Below, piece after piece: positions 16,007-24,304 of a stretch of 64,000 bases of DNA. The stretch comes from Micromonospora polyrhachis. Lineage in GTDB: Bacteria > Actinomycetota > Actinomycetes > Mycobacteriales > Micromonosporaceae. Each line of letters begins with the position of its first letter. Positions within the stretch are counted from its first letter, which is position 1. The position numbers and the translations under genes were made by a program. Under the pieces are notes generated by a model that was given only the letters and a program-made list of their open reading frames with translations, was not told the origin of the DNA and did not search any database. The stretch lies in the NCBI RefSeq assembly GCF_014203835.1, contig NZ_JACHJW010000001.1:2108001-2172000 (forward strand). Reading direction: 5' to 3'.

Positions 16007-16087
16007 TGCCCGGGGCGGGGATCGAACCCGCACGCCTTTCGGCAGCCGCTTTTAAGGCGGCCGTGTCTGCCATTCCACCACCCGGGC
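16007..16087 (-). tRNA. tRNA-Leu (anticodon TAA)
   Basis: The 81-base minus-strand sequence folds as a class II tRNA. The acceptor stem is GCCCGGG/CCCGGGC with discriminator A. The D-arm contains TGGCAGACA, the anticodon loop is CTTAAAA (anticodon TAA) on a CCGC/GCGG stem, and there is a long variable arm. The T-arm is GCGGGTTCGATCCCCGC. CCA is not encoded. It reads the rare leucine codon UUA, which in some actinobacteria is tied to developmental control through bldA; that link here is by analogy only. Confidence 0.93.
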
Positions 16088-16192
16088 CGGGAGGCTACGG
16101 GGCACACATACACACCCCGGTGACTGTCACCGTAGCGGGTCCGCGCAGACGAGGCTCACCCCGGCGCGCCTTCGGGCACTAGGGTCAGGGTC

Positions 16193-18031
16193 GTGACGAG
16201 CACAGCCCGCGCCGCGCAGGAGGCCGACCTCGATCAGGCCGCACCGGACGATGCCGCCGAAGCCACAGAGCCGAGGCGGAACCGCTGGGCCGTCTGGTTT
16301 CGTCGATACCGCCCCGACCTGGCGATCTGCCTGCTGTTCATCTTGTTCTCCGGCTGGCTGACCCACGGACTGTGGCCTGACCCGACCAACCGCACCCTCG
16401 CCCTCAACCCCGAGGACCAGACCCTGATCGAGTGGTTCCTGGCCAACGACGCCCGGCTGCTACTGGGGGACTTCGGCCTGGTCAGTGACCGGCTCAACGC
16501 GCCCGACGGGTTCAACCTGATGGTGAACGCCACCATCATCGTGCCTGGTCTCATCCTCGCGCCGATCACCCTGACCCTCGGCACCGGCACCTCGTTCGCC
16601 CTCCTGGTCGCCGGCAACCTGGCCTTCACCTCGATCGGCTGGTACCTGCTCTACACCCGGACGCTCGGCGCGCACCGGCTCGCCGCGGCCATCGGCGCCG
16701 CCTTCTGTGGCTTCGCCCCCGGCATGATCTCCCAGTCCAACAGCCATCCGCACATCACCGCCCAGTGGCTGGTCCCGGCGCTGGTCTGGTGCGTCGTCCG
16801 GATGGTCCAACTGTCGGACCCGCACCGGCACACCCCCGGTCGGGCGACCAACCGCCGCCTCGTCGCCATCTCGATCGCCCTCGCCACGCTGGTGAGCATC
16901 CAACTCTTCGTCGGCGAGGAGGTGCTCTTCCTCACCGCCGTCACCCTCGCCCTGTTGACGATCGCGTACGCCGTGGTGGCACCGGCATTCGTCCGGCGGG
17001 TACTCCCCCGGTTCAGCCTGGCCCTCCTGGCGGCCGCTGGCCTGGCCGCAGCAGTTCTCGCGTACCCGCTGTGGATGCAGTTCGCCGGGCCGCAGAGCGT
17101 GCCGAACGGGGTGTTCAGCCCCGACTACTTCTCGGCCGACCTGGCCAGCTATCCGGTCATCTCGCCGCTGTCCATCGGCGGCCTGCCCGATTCGGCCCGG
17201 CTGAGCACCGGCCCCTCCGAATACAACACCTTCCTCGGTCTGCCCCTGCTCCTGGTTGTCGCCGGGTGCACCTGGTGGCTGCGGCGGAAGCCACTCGTCC
17301 TCGCCATCGTGCCGGTCGGGCTGCTCGCCGCCTGGCTCTCGCTGGGGCCGCGCGTGGTGCTCGACGGCGTCCGGACCGAGATCTGGGCACCGTACGAACT
17401 GCTGCGGAACAAGCCGGTGATCGAGGGCGCGTTGCCGATGCGGTTCGCGTTGGTGCTGATCCCACTCATCGCCGCGCTGCTGGTACTGGCCCTGGACCGG
17501 GCGAGCCGCACCGAAACCGGCCCGAGTCGCCTCCTGGTGTCGACCGCCATCATCGCCGCGCTGCTGCCCATCGCTCCGGCACCACTGCCCGCCACCACCC
17601 GCACCCCCGTACCGACGTTCATCACCGCCGGGCACTGGCGGCAGTGCGTCCCCAGCGACGGCGTACTGGTGCCGGTACCTCTGCCGACGCCGAAGGAACC
17701 GGACGTGATGCGTTGGGCCTCGGCCGCGAACGCGGAGTTCCGGCTGCCGGAGGGCTTCTTCATCGCGCCGTACGGGGCACAGGGGCGAGCCTCGATGGGT
17801 ACGTACAAGCAGCCGACCTCGGCCCTGCTCGCCGAGGTCGCCAAGACCGGACAGGTGCCGGTGATCGACCGGGGACACCTCGACCAAGCCGCTCGGGACG
17901 TCGCCTTCTGGGACGCCTCCTGCATGGTGCTGGCCGAGTCGCAGCCCAACGCGACTCCGCTCCGCGAGACCCTGAACGCGCTCTTCGGCCCCGGCATCCG
18001 CGTCGCCGACGCGTGGACCTGGCGGGTCTAG
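16193..18031 (+). CDS. Polytopic membrane protein, GT-C-like
   Basis: The 612-residue protein has a charged N-terminus, about ten to twelve hydrophobic helices (residues 45-470) and a soluble C-terminal domain of ~140 residues (starting 'TFITAGHWRQCVPSDGVLVPVPLP'). The first extracytoplasmic loop contains 'NPEDQTLIEWFLANDARLLLGDFGLVSDRLNAPDGFNLM', with acidic residues placed like those of GT-C glycosyltransferases that use polyprenyl-phosphate sugars. Assignment to that fold is an inference; I see no decisive signature. The GTG at 16193 has no clear ribosome-binding site and a TAGGGT hexamer close upstream, so the mRNA may be leaderless. The 3' end is part of a tandem repeat. Confidence 0.65.
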   Translation: MTSTARAAQEADLDQAAPDDAAEATEPRRNRWAVWFRRYRPDLAICLLFILFSGWLTHGLWPDPTNRTLALNPEDQTLIEWFLANDARLLLGDFGLVSDRLNAPDGFNLMVNATIIVPGLILAPITLTLGTGTSFALLVAGNLAFTSIGWYLLYTRTLGAHRLAAAIGAAFCGFAPGMISQSNSHPHITAQWLVPALVWCVVRMVQLSDPHRHTPGRATNRRLVAISIALATLVSIQLFVGEEVLFLTAVTLALLTIAYAVVAPAFVRRVLPRFSLALLAAAGLAAAVLAYPLWMQFAGPQSVPNGVFSPDYFSADLASYPVISPLSIGGLPDSARLSTGPSEYNTFLGLPLLLVVAGCTWWLRRKPLVLAIVPVGLLAAWLSLGPRVVLDGVRTEIWAPYELLRNKPVIEGALPMRFALVLIPLIAALLVLALDRASRTETGPSRLLVSTAIIAALLPIAPAPLPATTRTPVPTFITAGHWRQCVPSDGVLVPVPLPTPKEPDVMRWASAANAEFRLPEGFFIAPYGAQGRASMGTYKQPTSALLAEVAKTGQVPVIDRGHLDQAARDVAFWDASCMVLAESQPNATPLRETLNALFGPGIRVADAWTWRV

Positions 18032-18107
18032 CCAGTCGCCAGCGTGTGGACCTGGCGGGTCCAGCCAAGTCGCCAGCGTGTGGACCTGGCGGGGCTAGCT
18101 AGGTGGT
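18013..18107. repeat. Tandem repeat of the 3' end of the membrane-protein gene
   Basis: Units beginning GTGGACCTGGCGGG start at 18013, 18046 and 18080 (periods 33 and 34). The first unit contains the final codons and TAG stop of the gene ending at 18031. Each later unit repeats that end plus its flank. TGGACC...GGTCCA in unit two also forms a hairpin between the convergent genes. Confidence 0.8.
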
Positions 18108-18839
18108 GGGCTTCTCGGCCACGGCGAGCACCGACTGGCCGAACGGCACACGTACCCGTGCCTCCACCCGACGGAGCACCGGCACGATGAGCTTGTCGTA
18201 GATCTTCAGCGGCAGGCCCTCGCGGGGTGCGCCGCGCAGGGCCTTGACGAACACCAGCCAGCCGAAGAAACCAAGCAGGTTGAAGTAGCGCACCCGGACC
18301 GGCCGTAGCCCCGCCGCCCGCAACGTCGCCGTGAGCGGTCCGACCCGATAGCGGCGGAAGTGGCCGATCTCCCGATCGAACCTGCTCATCAGCGGAGTGA
18401 AGGCCGGCACGACAAGGACGATCCGCCCGCCGGGCCGCAGCAGTCGAGCGAAGTCCTGCAACGCCGCCACGTCGTCCTCGATGTGTTCGAGCACGTTGAG
18501 GGCGACCACGGCGGAGTACGTCCCGGATTCCCGGATCGGCACCGCCAACTCGCGGACCTGGACCGTGCCGTGGCCCTTGAACCGTTGGCGCAACTGGGCC
18601 AACCGACCGGGGTCGGCCTCCGACGCGGTCACCGGCCGGCCGGTGGCGGCCCACCGGGCGGCGGCATCGCCCAGCCCGGAACCGACCTCCAACGGATCGT
18701 CCCCCAGCCATGGCTCGGTCAGGGAAACCACCCAGCCGAGGTGATTGACGGCGGACCGGAGATCCTCCAGCACCTCCGACTGGAGGACGGTGGCCTCCTC
18801 AAGTGTCGCCGGCACCCACTCGCTGGCTGAGGCGCTCAC
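18099..18839 (-). CDS. Class I SAM-dependent methyltransferase
   Basis: This ~246-residue methyltransferase has motif I 'LEVGSGLGDAAARW', an acidic end of strand 2 (ASEAD), and 'VVALNVLEHIEDDVAALQDFARLLRPGGRIVLVVPAF', the post-I and motif II/III block of Methyltransf_11-type enzymes. A C-terminal segment 'DREIGHFRRYRVGPL' and a hydrophobic 'LLGFFGWLVFVKAL' patch suggest a membrane-near or lipid/glycan-related substrate. I take the GTG at 18839; a longer start at 18896 is possible but adds only low-complexity residues. It converges with the GT-C-like gene, and the pair might act on a common envelope product, which is speculation. Confidence 0.82.
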   Translation of the reverse strand: MSASASEWVPATLEEATVLQSEVLEDLRSAVNHLGWVVSLTEPWLGDDPLEVGSGLGDAAARWAATGRPVTASEADPGRLAQLRQRFKGHGTVQVRELAVPIRESGTYSAVVALNVLEHIEDDVAALQDFARLLRPGGRIVLVVPAFTPLMSRFDREIGHFRRYRVGPLTATLRAAGLRPVRVRYFNLLGFFGWLVFVKALRGAPREGLPLKIYDKLIVPVLRRVEARVRVPFGQSVLAVAEKPTT

Positions 18840-19110
18840 CCGCGCGCCACCCCGCCCGCTCCAGCCGGCCGTCGGTCTCGCTCGTACGTGCACCACCCGA
18901 CGCCCGTCGCCTCGGCTGAACAGCCTGAAGCGGTGACGGCTCGAAGGCGGGGCATGAGGGGCTCCTCGTCATCGTGGCATAGGCCGAAGCCTGGACAGGA
19001 TAACGCGTACCGGCACCGGCCAAAGGTCCCTCAGCGCACCGGCCGAGGGTCCCTCAGCAGGGTCCTGCCTCGCGCGGGTGGTCCGCCCCTGCCCGTCCCG
19101 GCGCGGTGGT

Positions 19111-20445
19111 CTAGCGCCGGGAATCCAGCTCGACCCGCGGCGTGGCTTCGAGGAACTCCTCCCTCGGGTCGTGCAGCTGGCCCAGGGCGACCACCTCACG
19201 CTTGAGGATGAGGGCGAGCGTCCAGTCGACCACCACCCGGATCCTGCGGTTGATCGACGGGATACGGCTCATGTGGTACGTCCGGTGCATGAACCACGCA
19301 CCGATCCCGGTCATCTTGATGCCGTAGACCTGCGCGACGCCCTTGTGCAGGCCAAGGCTGGCCACGCTGCCCGCGTGCTTGTGCTTGTAGTCGACCGGCG
19401 CCTCGCCCCGGATCACGGCGCGGATGTTGTCCGCCATCCGCGCGGCCTGCCGTACGGCGTGCTGGGCACTGGGCGAGCAGAACGCCCCGGGTTCCTTGGT
19501 CAGGTCCGGTACCGCCGAGCAGTCACCGGCGCTCCACGCCCCCTCGACGACCCGGTCCCCGTCGACCACCTGCAGGGTGGGCAGGCAGGTCACCCGTCCC
19601 CGGTTGTCCCGGGGCAGGTCGGTCTGGTCGAGCATGGGCGAGGGCTTCACCCCGGCGGTCCACACGATCGTGTCGGCCCGGAAGCTGTCTCCGTCGGAGA
19701 GCACCACCTGGCCGTCGACGCAGGATTCGAGCCGGGTGTCCAGCCGGATGTCCATCTTGCGTTTGAGTAGCTGCTGGACGGTGTAGGCCCCCATGTCCGG
19801 GTCGACCTCGGGCAGTACCCGCCGGGTCGCCTCGACCAGCACCCACCGCATGTCGTCGGGGGAGAGCTCCGGGTAGTACTTGAGCGCGTCCCGGGCCATG
19901 TCCTCCATCTCGGCCAGCGCCTCGATGCCGGCGTAGCCACCACCGACGAAGACGAAGGTCAGGGCGCACCGGCGGACCTCCAGGTCGGCCGTGGCTGCCG
20001 CCACGTCGAGCCGGTCCAGCACGTGGTTACGCAGGTAGATAGCCTCACCGATGGTCTTGAAGCCGATCCCGTGCTCCCGCAGACCGGGGATCGGCAGGGT
20101 GCGGGAGATCGCGCCGGGAGCCACGATGATGTGGTCGTACGGCACCTCGCGAGGCGGCCCGATGATCGGCTGCACGGTGGCGACCTTGCGGGCGTGCTCG
20201 ATCCGGGTCACCGCGCCGGAGACGATGTGGCATCGGCGCAACGCCCGACGCAACGGCACCACGGAGTGCCGGGGAGAGATGTTGCCGGCCGCCGCCTCGG
20301 GAAGGAACGGCTGGTACGTCATGTGTGGCTGCGGGTCGACCACGATGACCTCGGCCTCGCGCGCCCGGAGCTTCTTCGACAGGCGCAGGGCAGCGTAAAG
20401 ACCGACATGTCCGGCACCGACGACAAGGATCCGCTTGGGCTTCAC
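19111..20445 (-). CDS. ndh: Type II NADH:quinone oxidoreductase
   Basis: This FAD-containing, non-proton-pumping dehydrogenase feeds electrons from NADH to menaquinone at the membrane face. The 444-residue protein has a Rossmann FAD motif 'VVGAGHVGLYAALRL' (residues 8-22) and a second dinucleotide motif 'FVFVGGGYAGIEALAEM' (about residue 165). 'APGAISRTLPIPGL' and 'WSAGDCSAVPDL' are also family-typical. The C-terminus has the amphipathic/hydrophobic membrane-binding region 'IRVVVDWTLALILKREVV'. Length and motifs match actinobacterial Ndh. It appears to be transcribed alone, with the start ATG preceded by GGAAAGATGG. Confidence 0.92.
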   Translation of the reverse strand: MKPKRILVVGAGHVGLYAALRLSKKLRAREAEVIVVDPQPHMTYQPFLPEAAAGNISPRHSVVPLRRALRRCHIVSGAVTRIEHARKVATVQPIIGPPREVPYDHIIVAPGAISRTLPIPGLREHGIGFKTIGEAIYLRNHVLDRLDVAAATADLEVRRCALTFVFVGGGYAGIEALAEMEDMARDALKYYPELSPDDMRWVLVEATRRVLPEVDPDMGAYTVQQLLKRKMDIRLDTRLESCVDGQVVLSDGDSFRADTIVWTAGVKPSPMLDQTDLPRDNRGRVTCLPTLQVVDGDRVVEGAWSAGDCSAVPDLTKEPGAFCSPSAQHAVRQAARMADNIRAVIRGEAPVDYKHKHAGSVASLGLHKGVAQVYGIKMTGIGAWFMHRTYHMSRIPSINRRIRVVVDWTLALILKREVVALGQLHDPREEFLEATPRVELDSRR

Positions 20446-20550
20446 GGTTCCATCTTTCCCCCGACGGGCGGTTGTTGCTCGGTAGATGCTCCCTTCTGTG
20501 ACGGAGGACGCCGGTGTGAGCTACCTGACGTCACCCCGGCCCGGCGGTGG

Positions 20551-20596
20551 GGAAGGTCCCCTTCCCGTACCGGCGACGACAGGAAGGGTGCCTTCC
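20551..20596. repeat. Pair of GGAAGG...CCTTCC palindromic units
   Basis: GGAAGGTCCCCTTCC (20551-20565) and GGAAGGGTGCCTTCC (20582-20596) are short imperfect palindromes in the gap between ndh and the MoxR operon. A related unit (GAGGGCCCCTTCC) occurs near 38831. They look like a dispersed intergenic repeat of this genome. Confidence 0.6.
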
Positions 20597-21160
20597 CTAC
20601 TTCCGTCGGAGCAGCCAGGCGAGCAGCGCCGCGACGCCGACCGCGACCGCGAGCCCGGCCAGCGCCACGGCGAGGTAGGTCCCCTCACCGCTATGTTCGG
20701 CGAGCGTCGTCAGCAGCACCGCCAGCACCCCGGCGGCCAGCACCACCCCCAGGGCGCGGGCCACCCAGCGGACCGGCACCGCCGGGGCGACGATCGCGTC
20801 CCGGGGCAGCAGGGCGGCCAGCGCGGCCAGGCTGTGGGTGAGGTAGAGCAGGGCGGCCAGCGTCAGCAGCCGCCACAGCACCACCAGTTCGCCGTACGCG
20901 CTGGTCGAGAGGACCCAGCCGCCGACCGCGACCAGCACGGCGATGGTGACCCCGGCCCGCCGGGGGAAGAGCGCGGGCAGCAGCGCCACGACCACCAATG
21001 CCGGCAGGATCCGAGCGGTCAGCAACTGCGCGGGGTACGCCGCCAGCAACGCCCCCAGGGCGGCGAGGAAGGCACCGAGGCGTACCAACAGCGGCATGAG
21101 GGTGATCCGGCTGGCGGCGGTGCCGGCGGCCCGGACCCGACCGGAGACCTTCTTGATCAT
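20597..21160 (-). CDS. Small polytopic membrane protein, last gene of MoxR operon
   Basis: This 187-residue protein has about six hydrophobic helices and a basic start (MIKKVSGRVRAAGTAASR). Its ATG at 21160 overlaps the stop of the DUF58 gene as ATGA, so it belongs to the MoxR/DUF58 operon. No family is recognised. Such operons often end with a membrane partner that may anchor or be remodelled by the AAA+/DUF58 machinery. The C-terminus is a short basic 'LLAWLLRRK'. Confidence 0.72.
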   Translation of the reverse strand: MIKKVSGRVRAAGTAASRITLMPLLVRLGAFLAALGALLAAYPAQLLTARILPALVVVALLPALFPRRAGVTIAVLVAVGGWVLSTSAYGELVVLWRLLTLAALLYLTHSLAALAALLPRDAIVAPAVPVRWVARALGVVLAAGVLAVLLTTLAEHSGEGTYLAVALAGLAVAVGVAALLAWLLRRK

Positions 21161-22707
21161 CGAACTCCTGCCCGGGGTGCGGCGGCCAGCCGGGCCACGT
21201 CCCGAAGCACCAGGTCGAGGCTGCCCGCCCCGGCCCAGGCGACCACCGGTACGCCGTGCTCGCGTAGCTGGCCGAGGGTGTTCTCCCGGTCCAACCGCCA
21301 GAACCGGTACGCCACCTCGGTCCACGGTCCACTGCGCGGCGGTGCGGCCAGGTCGGGCAACGTGTCGACGGCCACCACGAAGCGCCCGGAGCGGGCGAGC
21401 CGGGCCAGCATCGCCGCCGACCGGGAGTCCACCAACGGGGTGAGTACCACCACCAGGGCGCTGGAGGAGAGCAGGTGCGCGCCGAAGACCTCGTCGTACG
21501 GCTCGTACGGGGAGGGGACGACCTGTACGTCGAGTAGCCATTCCAGCAGGGTCAGGTACTGCCGCCGGCCGGTGGCGGGGCGCAGCCGCCGGGCGGACGG
21601 CCCGTATTCGAGCATCGCCACCCGGTCGCCCCGGTGCAGGTAGTGTTCGCCGATCGCGGCGGCGGCCCGAACCGTGGTGTCCAGCACCGACGCGGTGCCG
21701 TCGACACCACCGGAACGGCCTCCCTCGGCGAGTACGTCGAGTAGGAGCACCACCTCGGCGTCCCGGTCGGAGAGGGTTGCCGCGACGTGCAGTTGGCGGG
21801 CGCGCAGCGAGACCCGCCAGTCGATGCGGCGTAGCCGGTCGCCGGAGCCGAAGACGCGTACCCCGGCCAGTTCCCCGCCCTCCCCTGGTCGGCGGGACCG
21901 GTGGCCGCCGACCAGTCCGGCGGCCCGGGGCATCGCCTCGTCCGCGTCGAAGGGTTCGGTCACCGGATAGATCCGCAGCGCGCGGGCATTGCTCACCACC
22001 GGCCGGCTGGTCAGCATCCCATCGCAGGCCGCCACTTGGATCGCCGTCGGCCCGAGCTGATGGCGGCCCCATCGCCGCGCCCGGCCGGTGAGCTGGATGC
22101 CGCTGCGGGCACCCCCCGGCACGCTGAAGGCCAGCGGCTGGGCTATCCCGGCGGCCCGCAACCCGCCGGCGCGACCGCCTTCGCGACCGCGACCCCCGGC
22201 GGCTGCGCCACGAGAACGGTCACTCTCGCCGTCACCGCCGCTCTCGCCGTCACCGCCGCCGCTACCGTCCTCGGCCTCGTCGACGTCGACCAGGCTGGCC
22301 TGCTCGATCCGCAGCCAGGGCGACACCAGCGACCGCACCAGCACCAGGTCGTAGTCGACCGGCTCCGGATTCGCCACGGTGATGTCACCACTGATCCGTC
22401 CGCCCTCGACCAGGTAGTTGTCCTCGGCGGTGACGACGACCTGCGGCGCCGCGACGGGCCGGCGGCGCATCGCGTACGCGGTGCCGAGGGCGAACGGTAC
22501 GGCCAGCACGATCAGGTCGACCCGGCCGAGCAGCACCCCGGCGACCAGGAGCAGCCCGGTCAGCAGTACGGCCCGGCCGAAGGCACGGGTGGGTGCCCAG
22601 TCCGGACCGGCTGGGGAGCCCGTCGTCTGGTCCGGGTCGCCCAGCGCGGCCGGTTGGCTCGCCTCGTAGCCGGGTATGGCCGACCGCAGGGTCGTCGCGT
22701 CGGTCAT
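21157..22707 (-). CDS. DUF58 domain protein
   Basis: This 516-residue DUF58 protein is the usual partner of MoxR ATPases. After a short Ala/Gly-rich N-terminus it has two hydrophobic helices (about residues 45-80), a beta-rich region, then the DUF58 core 'GVRVFGSGDRLRRIDWRVSLRARQLHVAATLSDRDAEVVLLLDVL'. The core leads into a von Willebrand A-like domain with the 'LLLDV' strand in place of a full MIDAS DxSxS. A Gly/Glu/Asp-rich insertion near residues 145-160 comes from short in-frame repeats. The ATG at 22707 overlaps the MoxR stop (ATGA). The family is thought to assist assembly of envelope or enzyme complexes; the client here is unknown. Confidence 0.88.
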   Translation of the reverse strand: MTDATTLRSAIPGYEASQPAALGDPDQTTGSPAGPDWAPTRAFGRAVLLTGLLLVAGVLLGRVDLIVLAVPFALGTAYAMRRRPVAAPQVVVTAEDNYLVEGGRISGDITVANPEPVDYDLVLVRSLVSPWLRIEQASLVDVDEAEDGSGGGDGESGGDGESDRSRGAAAGGRGREGGRAGGLRAAGIAQPLAFSVPGGARSGIQLTGRARRWGRHQLGPTAIQVAACDGMLTSRPVVSNARALRIYPVTEPFDADEAMPRAAGLVGGHRSRRPGEGGELAGVRVFGSGDRLRRIDWRVSLRARQLHVAATLSDRDAEVVLLLDVLAEGGRSGGVDGTASVLDTTVRAAAAIGEHYLHRGDRVAMLEYGPSARRLRPATGRRQYLTLLEWLLDVQVVPSPYEPYDEVFGAHLLSSSALVVVLTPLVDSRSAAMLARLARSGRFVVAVDTLPDLAAPPRSGPWTEVAYRFWRLDRENTLGQLREHGVPVVAWAGAGSLDLVLRDVARLAAAPRAGVR

Positions 22708-23732
22708 CGAGCGGCGTGCCCAGCCGGCGTCCGGCCGGCACCGGCGGTGGCGTAACTGGGCAGCGCACCGCTGGCCGGGGCGGGAGTGGCGGTCAGTACC
22801 TCCTCGACGACGAAGGACGGGTCGACCCGGCGCAGCCACATCTCGGGGCGCAGCGTGATCCGGTGCGCCAACGCCGGCACCGCCACCTCCTTGACGTCCT
22901 CGGGGACGACGTAGTCGCGACCGGCCATCGCGGCCCGGGCCCGGGACAGCAGCAGCAGTGCGAGCGAGCCCCGGGGCGAGGCACCGACCAACACCGAGGC
23001 GTGTTCCCGGGTGGCGGCGGTCAGCGCCACGATGTACCGGCCGATGGAGTCCTCGACCACCACGTCCTCCAGGGCCGCCTGCATGGCCCGCAGCGTGGCC
23101 GCGTCCACCACCGGCGACAGTTCGCTCTCCTCCTGGCGTCGGGACATCCGGCGGCGCAGGACATCCCACTCCTGTTCCTGGTCCGGGTAGCCGAACGAGA
23201 CCCGGAGCAGGAACCGGTCGAGTTGCGCCTCGGGCAGCGGGTACGTCCCCTCGTACTCGATCGGGTTGGCGGTGGCCAGTACGTGGAACGGCGGGTCGAG
23301 CCGGTAGGTGACCCCCTCGACGGAGACCTGCTTCTCCTGCATCGCCTCCAGCAGTGCCGACTGGGTCTTCGGCGGGGTCCGGTTGATCTCGTCAGCGAGG
23401 AGCAGGTTGGTGAAGAGCGGGCCGGCGCGGAAGGTGAAGTCGGCCTTGCGCTGGTCGTAGAGGAACGATCCGGTGACGTCGGCGGGCAGCAGGTCGGGGG
23501 TGAACTGCAACCGGCGGAAGTCCAGTCCGAGCGCCTGGGCGAAGGACCGGGCGGTCAGGGTCTTGCCCAGTCCCGGCAGGTCCTCCAGCAGCACGTGACC
23601 GCCGGCCAGGATGCCGGAGAGCACCAGTTCCAGAGCGTCGCGCTTGCCGACCACCACCGTGCCGACCGCGTCGAGCACCGCCCGGGCCAACCGACTGACC
23701 TCGGCGGTGGGGACGGGCTGCACCTCGTTCAT
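22704..23732 (-). CDS. MoxR family AAA+ ATPase
   Basis: This 342-residue MoxR-type AAA+ protein probably acts as a chaperone with the adjacent DUF58 protein. Walker A is 'LLEDLPGLGKTLTARSFA' (about residues 48-65). Walker B is 'LLLADEINRTPPKTQSALLEAM', the MoxR signature. Sensor 1 is 'HVLATANPIEYEGTYPLPEAQLDRFL', and an arginine-finger region follows. The ATG at 23732 overlaps the preceding stop as ATGA. The C-terminus is an Ala/Pro-rich tail. All five genes of this operon are joined by 4-base overlaps, so stoichiometric production is likely. Confidence 0.92.
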   Translation of the reverse strand: MNEVQPVPTAEVSRLARAVLDAVGTVVVGKRDALELVLSGILAGGHVLLEDLPGLGKTLTARSFAQALGLDFRRLQFTPDLLPADVTGSFLYDQRKADFTFRAGPLFTNLLLADEINRTPPKTQSALLEAMQEKQVSVEGVTYRLDPPFHVLATANPIEYEGTYPLPEAQLDRFLLRVSFGYPDQEQEWDVLRRRMSRRQEESELSPVVDAATLRAMQAALEDVVVEDSIGRYIVALTAATREHASVLVGASPRGSLALLLLSRARAAMAGRDYVVPEDVKEVAVPALAHRITLRPEMWLRRVDPSFVVEEVLTATPAPASGALPSYATAGAGRTPAGHAAR

Positions 23733-24304
23733 GTCTTCTCCAATTCGGCGACGATCGCGGCGTAGTCGCGAGGGGACGGGCTGCGGCGGGGTTTGCCGGT
23801 GAGCACTTTCCAGAGCGGTTCGCCCAGCAACGCGCGGGCGCGTTCCGGATCGGATTCGCGGGTCAGTCCGTGTCGTTGGCGCAGCCGCTCGTCGACGAGT
23901 TCCCCGAGCATCGGCAGCAGTTCCTGGTGGAACCACTTCCGGTCCCCGCCGGCCCGGCCGAACGCCTTCTCCCACCGTTTCACCGCGCTGCGCAGGGCGT
24001 CGCGCTCACCTGCCTGGTATTCACCCTGGTGCGGGTCGAGACCCCGGTACGCGTGCCGGCGCGACGGGGGCGGTGCGGCCGCCTGGCGGGTCACCCAGCG
24101 CACCGCCAGCAGCGCCAGGAAACCGCCGAAGATCGCCAGGGTGGAGAGTTCGACGCCGAACATCCGCATCCCGACGATGGTGACGGCGGTGGCCGCCCCC
24201 GCCGCGAGGAGATAGCGCAGCCAGCGGTACCGCCGCCGTCGGGTCTCCGACGACCCGGACTCCTCTTCGTCGTCCAGCAGGTCGTCGAGGCCGAATTCGC
24301 TCAC
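23729..24304 (-). CDS. Membrane protein of the MoxR/DUF58 operon (191 aa)
   Basis: This 191-residue protein starts with GTG at 24304, overlapping the previous stop as GTGA. It has an acidic N-terminus (LDDLLDDEEESGSS), a basic patch, two adjoining hydrophobic helices (about residues 30-70), then a soluble helical C-terminal domain with 'RSAVKRWEKAFGRAGGDRKWFHQELLPMLGELVDERLRQRHGL'. No named family is certain. The C-terminal helical domain could contact MoxR. It sits between the DUF4129 and MoxR genes. Confidence 0.72.
   Translation of the reverse strand: MSEFGLDDLLDDEEESGSSETRRRRYRWLRYLLAAGAATAVTIVGMRMFGVELSTLAIFGGFLALLAVRWVTRQAAAPPPSRRHAYRGLDPHQGEYQAGERDALRSAVKRWEKAFGRAGGDRKWFHQELLPMLGELVDERLRQRHGLTRESDPERARALLGEPLWKVLTGKPRRSPSPRDYAAIVAELEKT

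Noticed and set aside
16007-16087. tRNA-Leu considered as the integration site of the left element
   Set aside because: The integrase is a serine type, lies about 10 kb away, and no direct repeat of the tRNA 3' end was seen elsewhere in the window.
15005-16123. Plus-strand frame of 372 codons
   Set aside because: It is antisense to the Bax-inhibitor gene and runs through the tRNA-Leu gene; the product is Asp/His/Gln-rich without any domain.
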